Shown here piece by piece: positions 47,632 through 55,951 of a DNA stretch of 64,000 bases (position 1 is its first letter; every line of letters starts with the position of its first letter). The notes under the pieces are model-generated. The model searched no databases and was not told the origin of the DNA. It saw only the letters and a list, made by a program, of their open reading frames with translations. The stretch covers positions 1 through 64,000 of the forward strand of contig JACKKN010000005.1 in assembly GCA_024236415.1 (NCBI GenBank), read 5' to 3'. The stretch is from Hyphomicrobiales bacterium (GTDB lineage Bacteria > Pseudomonadota > Alphaproteobacteria > Rhodospirillales > JACKKN01). The translations under genes and the position numbers were made by a program.

Positions 47632-48335
47632 TGCGACGCGGCCCGCCGCTCCTCGGCCAGCAGGGTGTGCACGTCGGCGACCAGCAGGCGCGGGTCCAGG
47701 AACCCCAGGCCATAGATGTTGCGCACCCGCCCGCGCCGGTCCACCAGGTAGACGCGCAACTGGTGGGCGTAGAGGCCCATGTCCTTGCCCTGGGCGTCGA
47801 CGCGCCGCCGCACCACCTGGTCGAAGTCGGCCAGGATGGGGTCCAGGTCCGCCTGCGAGGCGGTGGTCAGGAACGACCATTCGCTGCGCGCCGGCCCCGA
47901 CCCGGTGTCGAAGCCGCGGAACCCGGCCATGACCTCGGGCGTGTCGTGGGCGGGGTCGAAGCTGAGGCTGACCATGTGCAGGTTTTCCGCCAGGGCCCGG
48001 TCGGCGGCGCTGGCGTCGTGGATGTCGTACAGCACCGCCGTAGCCAGCGGACAGCCGTTGGGGTCCGAGCAGCGGGTGTAGATGAAGCTGATCAGGGCGA
48101 TCCTGCCGGCGACCAGGGCGCGCAGGGAGCGCCGCTTCCCGTCCTCGTCCAACACCGCGCCGTCGGGCAGCGGCTTGATCACCGGCAGGGTGTAGGTGCC
48201 GGCCTTGGGCGGGTCGAAGTCGAATTGGGCCGTGCGCGCCATGTCCAGGCCGGGGTCGGCGGCGCCGGCGGCGGCCGCAACGGCGGCACTGAGGACGGCG
48301 GCGCCAAGGGCGGCGGCCGCGAGGCTTTTCTTCAT
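47628..48335 (-). CDS. SCO1/SenC family copper chaperone with C-x5-C motif
   Basis: A 235-residue exported thioredoxin-fold protein (signal peptide about 1-26). The copper site is Cys89-Ser-Asp-Pro-Asn-Gly-Cys95 plus His191. Two extra residues separate the cysteines compared with the usual CxxxC of Sco proteins. It likely delivers copper to the neighbouring MtoX, a copper enzyme. It lies 87 bp after mtoX, beyond a hairpin, and its stop overlaps the MauG start (ATGA). Confidence 0.87.
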   Translation of the reverse strand: MKKSLAAAALGAAVLSAAVAAAAGAADPGLDMARTAQFDFDPPKAGTYTLPVIKPLPDGAVLDEDGKRRSLRALVAGRIALISFIYTRCSDPNGCPLATAVLYDIHDASAADRALAENLHMVSLSFDPAHDTPEVMAGFRGFDTGSGPARSEWSFLTTASQADLDPILADFDQVVRRRVDAQGKDMGLYAHQLRVYLVDRRGRVRNIYGLGFLDPRLLVADVHTLLAEERRAASQ

Positions 48336-48375
48336 GGCGCTCCTCCCGGCCCCGTTTCCCGGGGTCCCGTGGGTG

Positions 48376-48412
48376 GGCCCGGCGCCGCCACGCGGGGGCG
48401 GGGCGCCGGGCC
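48376..48412 (-). other. Perfect 11-bp GC hairpin after mtoX
   Basis: GGCCCGGCGCC (48376-48386) pairs with GGCGCCGGGCC (48402-48412) around a 15-nt loop, 10 nt after the mtoX stop codon. As with the other three hairpins here, it lies between a gene for an abundant periplasmic protein and its partner genes and lacks a T-run. Confidence 0.65.
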
Positions 48413-48422
48413 GGGGTGCATT

Positions 48423-49805
48423 CTAGCTCGAATACAGGCTGGACGCACCAAACCGCATCAGGTGGGCGCGGCCCAGGCCCTCCTTGATGAAGTCGACGGT
48501 GAAGCGGTGCTTCAGCTCCTGGCCGTCCCAGTCGTAGCCCTTGACGAACTGCTCGTTGTCGGCGCCCTTCTTGTCCCAGTTGGCCAGCAGGGAGGTGGAG
48601 AAGTAGACCCGGTTCCCGTCCCAGCTCTGCGACACCATGTTGAGCTGGGCGCCGATCTTCTTCTGGTAGATCTGCTTCGGCGCCTCGGGGTTCGAGATGT
48701 CGAACAGGCGCGCCGTGCCGTCCATGAAGGTGTCGATCCACAGGCGCGTGTCGTCGGCGCTGATGGAGATGTCCACCGGCAGCGGCACCTTGGACGGGTC
48801 GCCGATGTCGGCCACGGCCTTGGCCGTCCACTTGCCGTCGTCACCTTCCTTGATCAGCCAGATCTTCGACGTCAGCGCCGTGGTGGTGAAGGCGTAGTTG
48901 TGGTTGGGGCCCCAGGCCCAGCGGACCTCCAGCGGCGCGCCGGGCACGCTGAACACCTGTTTCGGCTGGCGCGTGTGCAGGTCCCAGAGCGTCACGGTCT
49001 TGCCGAACCGCTTCATGGCCTCGCCGTCCTGCAGCATCTTGCCGAAGTCCATCATGTAGTTCGACCAGCCGGTGAAGGAGCTGGACAGCATGACGTTCTT
49101 CCGCGGCAGGACCCGGGCGTCGTAGTTGTAGCCGTCGGCGTTGGCCTGGCCGTCGGCGCCGCGCATGTCCTTGGGGTCGGGGATCCAGTGGGTGGCGATG
49201 AAGGCGCCGTCGTTGCCGTATTCCACCAGCGCCGACTTGCCGCCGTGGTCCTTGTCGTTGGACAGGCCGGTGATCATCATGCGTCCGGGCAGGGCGTAGA
49301 AGGTGTGCGGGCCCACGGCGCCGCCGGTGTCCTTGACGAAGGTCTTGATGGTCTTGTGCAGGGTCGGCTTGCCCGGGTTGGTGTGCACGTCGAAGATGTA
49401 GATCATGGACGTGTCCAGCCCGCCGGCCCACAGGTAGCGCCGGTCGTCGGTGAAGCCCGAGTGGTGGGCCTCGTGCCGCCCGCCGACCGAGACGCTGGCC
49501 ACCACCTTGCCGTAGGTGCCGGAATCGGGGCGCACGTCGATGGTCACCAGCTTGTCGGACTCGTCGCCGACCCCCTCCATGCCCAGGGTCCAGACATAGA
49601 TGTATTCCTCGTTGCCGGTGATCTTGGCCATGTAGGGGGACTGGCAGGTCTCGTCGGCGCGGGCCGGCGTGGCGGCCGGCGGCGCCGCCAGGGCCAGGAC
49701 CAGGCCGGCGGCGGCCAGGCCCAGGCTGGTCAGGTTGAGGGCGGTCAGACTCAGGTGCTTGCCCAGGCGCCGCGGCGCCCGGAACGGGGTTTCTTGGTGG
49801 GACAT
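48423..49805 (-). CDS. mtoX: Methanethiol oxidase, SBP56 / selenium-binding protein family
   Basis: A 460-residue SBP56 protein with an N-terminal export signal (residues 1-50, containing an Arg pair, RRLGKHLSL, and a long hydrophobic stretch ending ATPARA). Family landmarks are YVWTLGMEGVGDESDKL, GRHEAHHSGFTDDRRYLW and GPHTFYALPG, with the histidines thought to bind copper. Bacterial MtoX oxidises methanethiol to formaldehyde, sulfide and hydrogen peroxide in the periplasm. ATG 49805 has GGGAGG upstream. The SCO and MauG neighbours are the known mtoX companions and make this call firm. Confidence 0.92.
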   Translation of the reverse strand: MSHQETPFRAPRRLGKHLSLTALNLTSLGLAAAGLVLALAAPPAATPARADETCQSPYMAKITGNEEYIYVWTLGMEGVGDESDKLVTIDVRPDSGTYGKVVASVSVGGRHEAHHSGFTDDRRYLWAGGLDTSMIYIFDVHTNPGKPTLHKTIKTFVKDTGGAVGPHTFYALPGRMMITGLSNDKDHGGKSALVEYGNDGAFIATHWIPDPKDMRGADGQANADGYNYDARVLPRKNVMLSSSFTGWSNYMMDFGKMLQDGEAMKRFGKTVTLWDLHTRQPKQVFSVPGAPLEVRWAWGPNHNYAFTTTALTSKIWLIKEGDDGKWTAKAVADIGDPSKVPLPVDISISADDTRLWIDTFMDGTARLFDISNPEAPKQIYQKKIGAQLNMVSQSWDGNRVYFSTSLLANWDKKGADNEQFVKGYDWDGQELKHRFTVDFIKEGLGRAHLMRFGASSLYSS

Positions 49806-49983
49806 GTTTTTCCTCCCGAATGTGGACGGGCCGCCCGGGCGCCGCAACGCCCGCCTCGGCGGCGGAAGGCCATGCCACCCTGTTTTCTGTTGTCGGCCCG
49901 CCGCCTTGCAGCCGGCGGCCCGGGTGTTCATGGCTCGCACTCGCATATAGGGGTAGAGCATCCCCGGGCCGGTGAAAATTTTA

Positions 49984-50028
49984 GATTTCAAATATGCTGA
50001 TAGCTTTTGGCTATCAACCTGTGAAATC
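49984..50028. promoter_or_regulatory. Nested concentric palindromes between lysR and mtoX
   Basis: An inner dyad TGATAGC-N5-GCTATCA (49998-50016) lies within an outer dyad GATTTCA (49984-49990) / TGAAATC (50022-50028); their centres differ by 1 bp. The block is AT-rich and sits 180-223 bp before the mtoX start and 64 bp after the LysR stop. It may be an operator for mtoX, a terminator for the lysR gene, or both. The rest of the 286-bp gap holds no gene. Confidence 0.5.
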
Positions 50029-50091
50029 AGGCGCTTGGAAGGGCAGGGGCCCTGGAGTAGGAGGCGAGCGTTGAAGTGCAACCCGGGGCGA

Positions 50092-51075
50092 TCACCTTTC
50101 CCTGACGGCCGCCGCCCCGCCCTCCAGATCCTCCCCCGCCGTCGCCGCCCGGCCCATGGCCGCCGCCGGCTCGGCGGCCAGCAGGGCGGTGATCTCGCGG
50201 TCCAGGAAGGCGACGAAGGCCTGGGCCAGGCGCGACAGGGGGCGGTGGGCCGGCACCAGGATGGCGATGGGATAGGGCACCGCCGGGCGCAGGGGCACGA
50301 ACACGATGCGCGACGGGTCCGGGCTGTTGCGGCGGTAGATGGAGACGTTGAAGGGGCTCATGACCGCGTAGGCCAGGGCGTCCTCGACAAACACGTACTG
50401 CGAGGCGGCGTTCTGGGTCTCGAAGCGCACGCGCAGCTCGCAGCCGGCCTCGGCGAACATCTCGCGCAGGCGCCGGGGCACGAAATGCTCGGGCAGGAAC
50501 AGGGCCGCCGGCTTGCCGTCCAGGTCCCGGGGCGTCAGGTAGGGGCGCTTGGCCAGGGGGTCGCCGGCGTTGACGGCGCAGACGCAATAGACCTCGAACA
50601 CCCGCTCGTCGACCAGGGGCGAGCGGGCCGAGACCTCGGCGAAGCCCACGTCGAACTGCTGCGAGGCCAGGCGTTCGTACACCAGGCGCGAGCTCTGGCT
50701 GACCATGGAGATGGTCACGTCGCCGCGGTCGCGGACGAAGCGGCTGATCACGTGGGGCACCAGGAACTCGGCGTGCACGGGCATGCAGGCGATGCGCAGG
50801 TGCCCGGCCTCCAGGGCGCCCACGTCCTGCATGGTGCGCTCCAGGGCGTCGACCCGGTCCAGGATGGCGCGGGCCTCGGACAGCAGGTAGTGGGCCTCGG
50901 GCACCGGGTGCAGGCGGCCGCCGCGGCGGTCGAACAGCTTGTAGCCGACCCCCTCCTCCAGGGCCCGGATCTGGGCACTGACCGCCGGCTGGGTGCGGCC
51001 CAGGTTGCGCGCCGACTCGGTGACCGAGCCGGTCAGCATGACCTCGTGGAAGGCTTCCAACTGGCGCAGGTTCAC
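50092..51075 (-). CDS. LysR family regulator, divergent from the second TRAP locus
   Basis: A 327-residue LysR protein starting at GTG, with AAGGGA upstream. The HTH is VTESARNLGRTQPAVSAQIRALE, and the effector domain follows from about residue 90. It is divergent from the FAD oxidase/TAXI/TRAP genes with a dyad-rich AT patch between, the usual layout of a LysR regulator and its target. It also lies upstream of mtoX on the same strand, but a 286-bp gap with a palindrome separates them. Confidence 0.87.
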   Translation of the reverse strand: MNLRQLEAFHEVMLTGSVTESARNLGRTQPAVSAQIRALEEGVGYKLFDRRGGRLHPVPEAHYLLSEARAILDRVDALERTMQDVGALEAGHLRIACMPVHAEFLVPHVISRFVRDRGDVTISMVSQSSRLVYERLASQQFDVGFAEVSARSPLVDERVFEVYCVCAVNAGDPLAKRPYLTPRDLDGKPAALFLPEHFVPRRLREMFAEAGCELRVRFETQNAASQYVFVEDALAYAVMSPFNVSIYRRNSPDPSRIVFVPLRPAVPYPIAILVPAHRPLSRLAQAFVAFLDREITALLAAEPAAAMGRAATAGEDLEGGAAAVRER

Positions 51076-51099
51076 GGCCGTCCCTTTCGCCCGACGCGC

Positions 51100-51148
51100 C
51101 GCAAATTATAAGAAATTTTTATTGGGTGAAAAGAATTAAAAATTTGCG
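51100..51148. promoter_or_regulatory. LysR-type operator region
   Basis: A perfect 8-bp inverted repeat CGCAAATT (51100-51107) / AATTTGCG (51141-51148) encloses a T-N11-A dyad, ATAAGAAATTTTTAT (51108-51122), in an AT-rich island between the divergent lysR and FAD oxidase genes. Spacing and form suit a recognition site plus an activation site of a LysR tetramer. Confidence 0.5.
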
Positions 51149-51259
51149 ATTATATGGCCCTCCCCTACAATTCCGCCCGGAGGATGGACGAACCACCCGA
51201 TATGCAGGACAATGCAATCGGACGCCAAAAATAATGGCGACAGGGAGGTTGAATGAAGG

Positions 51260-52561
51260 ATGGCGTCTGACGTCATAACCGATCCCTATTGGTGGGACGC
51301 GGCACCGCCGCGGCGATTGGACCCCGCGCCGGTCGGCGACGCGTGCGACGCGGTCGTCGTCGGCGCCGGCTATACCGGCCTGTCGGCGGCCCTGACCCTG
51401 GCCCGCGCCGGGCGCACGGTGCAGGTGTTCGACCGCCAGCGCCCCGGCGAGGGCGCCTCGTCGCGCAACGGCGGCATGGCCAGCGGCAACATCCGATCCA
51501 GCTTCGGCGCCCTGGCGAAGGCCTACGGGTTGGAGCGGGCCAAGGCCATCTATGGCGAGGGCGCCCGGGCCCGGGTCTGGCTGACCGAGTTCATCGCCGC
51601 CGAAGGCATCGACTGCGACCTGGTGCCCGTGGGCCGGGTCACCGGCGGCATCCACCCCGAGGACTACGACGGCTTCTGCCGCGAGGCCGACCTTCTGAAC
51701 CAGCACCTGGACCTGGGCGCCCAGGTCCTGGACCGCAACGGCGTGCGCGACGAGATCGGCAACGAGCTTTACTACAGCGGCATGCTGCGCCCCGACATCG
51801 GCGGCCTGCACCCGGCCAAGTACGTGTCGGGCCTGCTGGACAGCGTGCTCGCCGCCGGGGTGCCGGTGCACGGCGAGACGGCGGTCCTGGGCCTGCGCCG
51901 CGACGGCGACGCCTTCGAGGTCAAGACCGCCCGCGGAACCGTGCGGGCGCGCGACGTGGTCATGGCCACCAACGGGTACACCGACGGCGTCGACCCCTGG
52001 CTGCGCCGCCGCCTGGTGCCGGCGAAGAGCCGCATCGTCGCCACCGCGCCGCTGTCGCCCAACCTGGTCAAGAAGCTGATCCCCAACGGGCGCATGCTGG
52101 GCGAGACGCGCAAGCTGTACCACTATTTCCGGCCCTCGCCCGACGGCACCCGCATCCTGATGGGCGGGCGCGAGGCCGGCGCCAACGCCACCCCGGCCCA
52201 GGCCACCGACATGCTGCGCCGCGACCTGGCCATGATCTTCCCCGAGCTGGCGGACGTGGAGATCACCCATTCCTGGAACGGCAACGTGGCCTTCAACATG
52301 GATTTCCTGCCGCGCCTGTTCGTCAAGGACGGGGTGCACTACGCGGTGGGGTACTGCGGCTCGGGCGTGGTCTGGGCCTCGTGGCTGGGGCGCAAGGCGG
52401 CCCTGCGCCTGCTGGGCGACCCCGAGGGCGACAGCGCCTTCGCCTGCGACCGGCCGACGGCGGTGCCGGTGCCGCTGTATGACGGCAACCCCTGGTTCCT
52501 ACCCCTGGCCTTCACCTGGTTCTCGCTGCAGGACCGCTTCAAGTTCCTGCGGAACCTGTGA
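51260..52561 (+). CDS. FAD-dependent amine/amino-acid oxidase (PuuB-like)
   Basis: A 433-residue DAO-fold flavoprotein with the FAD motif VVVGAGYTGLSAALTLARAG and GEGASSRNGGMASG, close to gamma-glutamylputrescine oxidase and similar enzymes of secondary amines. It is first in a plus-strand series with TAXI receptor, TRAP permease and a second FAD oxidase. GGGAGG lies 11 nt upstream of the ATG. It probably oxidises the substrate imported by the TRAP system; identity unknown. Confidence 0.85.
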   Translation: MASDVITDPYWWDAAPPRRLDPAPVGDACDAVVVGAGYTGLSAALTLARAGRTVQVFDRQRPGEGASSRNGGMASGNIRSSFGALAKAYGLERAKAIYGEGARARVWLTEFIAAEGIDCDLVPVGRVTGGIHPEDYDGFCREADLLNQHLDLGAQVLDRNGVRDEIGNELYYSGMLRPDIGGLHPAKYVSGLLDSVLAAGVPVHGETAVLGLRRDGDAFEVKTARGTVRARDVVMATNGYTDGVDPWLRRRLVPAKSRIVATAPLSPNLVKKLIPNGRMLGETRKLYHYFRPSPDGTRILMGGREAGANATPAQATDMLRRDLAMIFPELADVEITHSWNGNVAFNMDFLPRLFVKDGVHYAVGYCGSGVVWASWLGRKAALRLLGDPEGDSAFACDRPTAVPVPLYDGNPWFLPLAFTWFSLQDRFKFLRNL

Positions 52562-52701
52562 CCGTGACGGTCCCGGGAACCGCCATGTCCCGCTTTTTCC
52601 CGCCGGGGCGGGAAAAGACCCGGTCATCCAGGGCCGCTCCGGGCCGCGGCGACCGGGACCCGACTTCAACCCGAACCAACCCCGCACAGAGGAGGCAAAC
52701 A

Positions 52702-53706
52702 ATGAAACTCAGGACCAAGCTTCTCGTCGCCGCCGTGGCCGGCATGATGGTGGCGGGCGCCACCGCCCAGGCCCAGGAGATGAAATTCTGGCGCATCGGC
52801 ACGGGCAGCGCCGGCGGCACCTACTACCCCATCGGCGGCCTGATCGCCAACGCCATCTCCAACCCGCCGGGCGCACGCCCCTGCGACAAGGGCGGCAGCT
52901 GCGGCGTGCCGGGGCTGGTGGCCATCGCCGTCTCCACCAACGCCTCGGTGGCCAACGTGAACGCCATCCAGGCGGGGCAGCTGGACGCCGGCCTGGCCGG
53001 GGCCCAGACCGTGGTCGAATCCTACAACGGCCAGGGCGTGTTCGTGGGCAACAAGAAGGACAAGATCCGCGTCATCGCCAACCTGTTCCCCGAGGACATG
53101 CACCTGGTCCTGCCCAAGGGCAGCGACATCAAGTCCCTGATGGACCTGAAGGGCAAGCGCGTGGGCATCGCCCAGGCCGGCTCGGGCACCCAGGTCTCGG
53201 TGCTGCGCCTGCTGAACGACATCGGCATCACCCGCGACAACATGGACGAGGCCGAGCTGAACAACACCCAGAGCGCCCAGCGCATCGCCGACGGCCAGCT
53301 GGACGCCTACTTCTACGCCATGGGCACGCCCAGCTCGGCCCTGGTGCAGTTGGGCTCGACCAAGGGCTTCGACCTGTACAAGTTCTCGGACGCCGAGCGC
53401 GACCGCATCAACCAGATCATCCCCTACTACGTCCACTCGGTGATCCCCAAGGGCACCTACGAGGGCATCGACTATGACGTGCCGACCATCGCCGTGAACG
53501 GCCAGCTCGTCACCAGCGCCGACCAGCCCGACGACCTGATCTACCAGATCACCAAGGCGCTGTGGAACAAGAACACCCGCAAGCTGCTGGACAACGGCCA
53601 CGCCAAGGGCAAGGTCATCCGCATGGAGACGGCGCTGAAGGGCGTGCTGATCCCGCTGCATCCGGGCGCCGAGAAGTTCTACCGCGAAGTGGGCATGATC
53701 AAGTAG
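52702..53706 (+). CDS. TAXI family TRAP transporter solute receptor
   Basis: A 334-residue exported protein with signal peptide 1-24 (LLVAAVAGMMVAGATAQA) and the TAXI motif RIGTGSAGGTYYPIGGLIAN. ATG 52702 follows GAGGAGG at ideal spacing. Cys at PCDKGGSC may form a disulfide in the binding domain. It shares the family but little sequence with the receptor at 29993-30952, so the two systems probably have different ligands. It is followed by a strong hairpin. Confidence 0.91.
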   Translation: MKLRTKLLVAAVAGMMVAGATAQAQEMKFWRIGTGSAGGTYYPIGGLIANAISNPPGARPCDKGGSCGVPGLVAIAVSTNASVANVNAIQAGQLDAGLAGAQTVVESYNGQGVFVGNKKDKIRVIANLFPEDMHLVLPKGSDIKSLMDLKGKRVGIAQAGSGTQVSVLRLLNDIGITRDNMDEAELNNTQSAQRIADGQLDAYFYAMGTPSSALVQLGSTKGFDLYKFSDAERDRINQIIPYYVHSVIPKGTYEGIDYDVPTIAVNGQLVTSADQPDDLIYQITKALWNKNTRKLLDNGHAKGKVIRMETALKGVLIPLHPGAEKFYREVGMIK

Positions 53707-53735
53707 GGCCCGCCCGCCCGAGGGCTTCCCGACCG

Positions 53736-53773
53736 CGGGGGCCGGCGTTCCGCGCTGCGGCCGCCGGCCCCCG
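53736..53773 (+). other. Perfect 12-bp GC hairpin between TAXI receptor and TRAP permease genes
   Basis: CGGGGGCCGGCG (53736-53747) pairs with CGCCGGCCCCCG (53762-53773) around a 14-nt loop, 29 nt after the receptor stop codon. There is no T-run. The position equals that of the hairpin in the first TRAP locus. Confidence 0.7.
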
Positions 53774-53827
53774 GTTCCCCGCCCCGTTCCAGACGGGGGC
53801 GCCGCGCACAGACCGGAGTGGGCCGCC

Positions 53828-55921
53828 ATGGAGCAGTTCGACGCCAAGAAAGCCGAGGAGCTGGAGAAGAAGTACGACTCCGGCCTGGTCACGCGCACCC
53901 TGTCGCAGCCGCTGACCCAAGCCCTGCTCGCCTTCTCCGTGGTGTTCGCCTTCTACCACTACATCACCGCCGGCATCGGCGTGCCCGTGGACTTCTGGCA
54001 CATGGGCATCCACATGTCCGGCGTGATCCTGCTGGTCTTCACCGGCTATCCCCTGTTCGCCGGCCAGCTTTACCGCGAGGCCCGGCCCAACACCTGGTGG
54101 CGGTACGGCAACGTGCCGGTCTACGACTGGCTGTTCATCGCCGCCGGCATCTTCACCGCCCTCTACATCGGCCTGACCTGGCGCGGGGTGAACATCGATT
54201 TCCTGGGCTTCAGGTTCTACCTGGAGGACCAGGTCCTGCGCCAGGGCAACCCGGCGGCCATCGACGTGGTCATGGGCACGGTGCTGATCGTGGTCCTGCT
54301 GGAGGCCGTGCGCCGCACCCTGGGCCCCATCGTGCCGGTGATCATCGGCGTCTTCACCTGCTACGCCATCTTCGGCAAGTACATCCCGGTCCAGATCCTC
54401 AAGCACCCGGGCGTGGACTGGTACCAGTACATCAACAACATGTACTTCCCGTCCGAGGGCATCTACGGCGTCACCCTGTGGATCGTCTCGACGGTGGTGT
54501 TCCACTTCGTGCTGTTCGGGGTGCTGGCCCAGCGCATGGGCCTGGGCCAGTTCTTCGTCGACGTGGCCACGGTGGTGGCCGGCCGCTACACCGGCGGGCT
54601 GGCCAAGGTCAGCGTGGTGTCGTCGGCCTTCTTCGGCACCATCTCGGGCTCGTCCATCGCCAACACCGTGTCCACCGGGTCCCTGACCATCCCCAACATG
54701 AAGAAGATGGGCTACCCCGGCCACCTGGCCGGCGGGGTCGAGGCCGCGGCCAGCGCCGGCGGCCAGATCACGCCGCCCATCATGGGCGCCGCCGCCTTCG
54801 TCATGGCCGAGTTCCTGGAGGTGCCCTACACCACCATCGTCATCGCCGCCATGATTCCGGCGGCCATGCATTACGTGGGCGTGCTCAGCATCGTCCACTT
54901 CCAGGCCAAGCGCCTGGGCCTCAGCGGCCTGGACCGCGACCAGATCCCGGCCCTGATGGGCGTGCTGCGCAAGGGCTGGCCCACGGCGGTGCCGCTGATC
55001 GTGCTGATCTACGTCCTGTTCTCGGGCTACTCGCCCTTCATGGCCGCCTTCTGGGGCATCACCACGGCGCTGGCGGTGGGGTTCGTGAACCCGTACCACC
55101 GCATCGGCATCCGCGACGTGGTCGACGGCTGCGTGCTGGGGGTCAAGTACGCCCTGGCCGTGGGCGCCGTGTGCGCGGCCATCGGCATCGTGGTCGGCGT
55201 GGTCAACACCACCGGGCTCGGCTTCCGCCTGGGCTTCCTGGTCACCAACGGCGCCCAGGGCATCGCCGAGGGGCTGTTCCCGCTGTTCTCGTGGCAGCCC
55301 CTGTTCGACATCACGGTGCAGAACATCACGCTGTTCGTGTCCCTGGTGCTGATCGCCGTGACCTGCATCCTGATGGGCGCCGGCCTGCCGACCACGGCGC
55401 TGTACATCATGCTGGCCACGGTGGCGCAGCCGGCGCTGGCGGCCCTGGGCATCCCGCCCCTGGCGTCGCACCTGTTCGTGCTGTACTACGGCGTGATCTC
55501 GGAAATCACCCCGCCGGTCTGCGCCTCGGCCTACGCCGCCGCCGGCATCGCCGGCGCCAACCCGTTCAAGACCGGCGTCTCGGCCTTCTCGCTGGGCATC
55601 GCCAAGCTGATGGTGCCGATGGTGTTCGTCTACTCCCCGGCCATGCTGATCGTGCTGGACGACTACTTCACCTGGGGCGCCTTCATCGAGACCGTGGCCA
55701 CCTGCACCATCGGCGTGGTCATGGTGGCGACGGCGGTCAGCGCCTACTTCCTGGCTCCCATGCCGGGCGTGCTGCGGGCCCTGATGGCCCTGGCCGGAAT
55801 CTTCATGGTCGCCCCGGGAATCAGGAGCGACCTGTACGCCGTGGTCCTGGCGGCGCCGGTGGTGGCGCAACAGGTCCTGGCCTGGCGGCGCGACCGGACC
55901 GCCGCCCTGCAATCGGCCTGA
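53828..55921 (+). CDS. TRAP transporter fused permease (4TM/12TM, TAXI type)
   Basis: A 697-residue membrane protein fusing small and large TRAP subunits, with the landmarks SAFFGTISGSSIANTVSTGS, ASAGGQITPPIMGAAAFVMA and GVISEITPPVCASAYAAAGI. The N-terminal 20 residues are charged and cytosolic. It works with the receptor encoded just upstream. Unlike the first TRAP locus, no small two-helix membrane gene follows; a second FAD oxidase does. Confidence 0.92.
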   Translation: MEQFDAKKAEELEKKYDSGLVTRTLSQPLTQALLAFSVVFAFYHYITAGIGVPVDFWHMGIHMSGVILLVFTGYPLFAGQLYREARPNTWWRYGNVPVYDWLFIAAGIFTALYIGLTWRGVNIDFLGFRFYLEDQVLRQGNPAAIDVVMGTVLIVVLLEAVRRTLGPIVPVIIGVFTCYAIFGKYIPVQILKHPGVDWYQYINNMYFPSEGIYGVTLWIVSTVVFHFVLFGVLAQRMGLGQFFVDVATVVAGRYTGGLAKVSVVSSAFFGTISGSSIANTVSTGSLTIPNMKKMGYPGHLAGGVEAAASAGGQITPPIMGAAAFVMAEFLEVPYTTIVIAAMIPAAMHYVGVLSIVHFQAKRLGLSGLDRDQIPALMGVLRKGWPTAVPLIVLIYVLFSGYSPFMAAFWGITTALAVGFVNPYHRIGIRDVVDGCVLGVKYALAVGAVCAAIGIVVGVVNTTGLGFRLGFLVTNGAQGIAEGLFPLFSWQPLFDITVQNITLFVSLVLIAVTCILMGAGLPTTALYIMLATVAQPALAALGIPPLASHLFVLYYGVISEITPPVCASAYAAAGIAGANPFKTGVSAFSLGIAKLMVPMVFVYSPAMLIVLDDYFTWGAFIETVATCTIGVVMVATAVSAYFLAPMPGVLRALMALAGIFMVAPGIRSDLYAVVLAAPVVAQQVLAWRRDRTAALQSA

Positions 55922-55951
55922 CCTCCGGGTAACGTAAGGAGAAGAAAGCCC

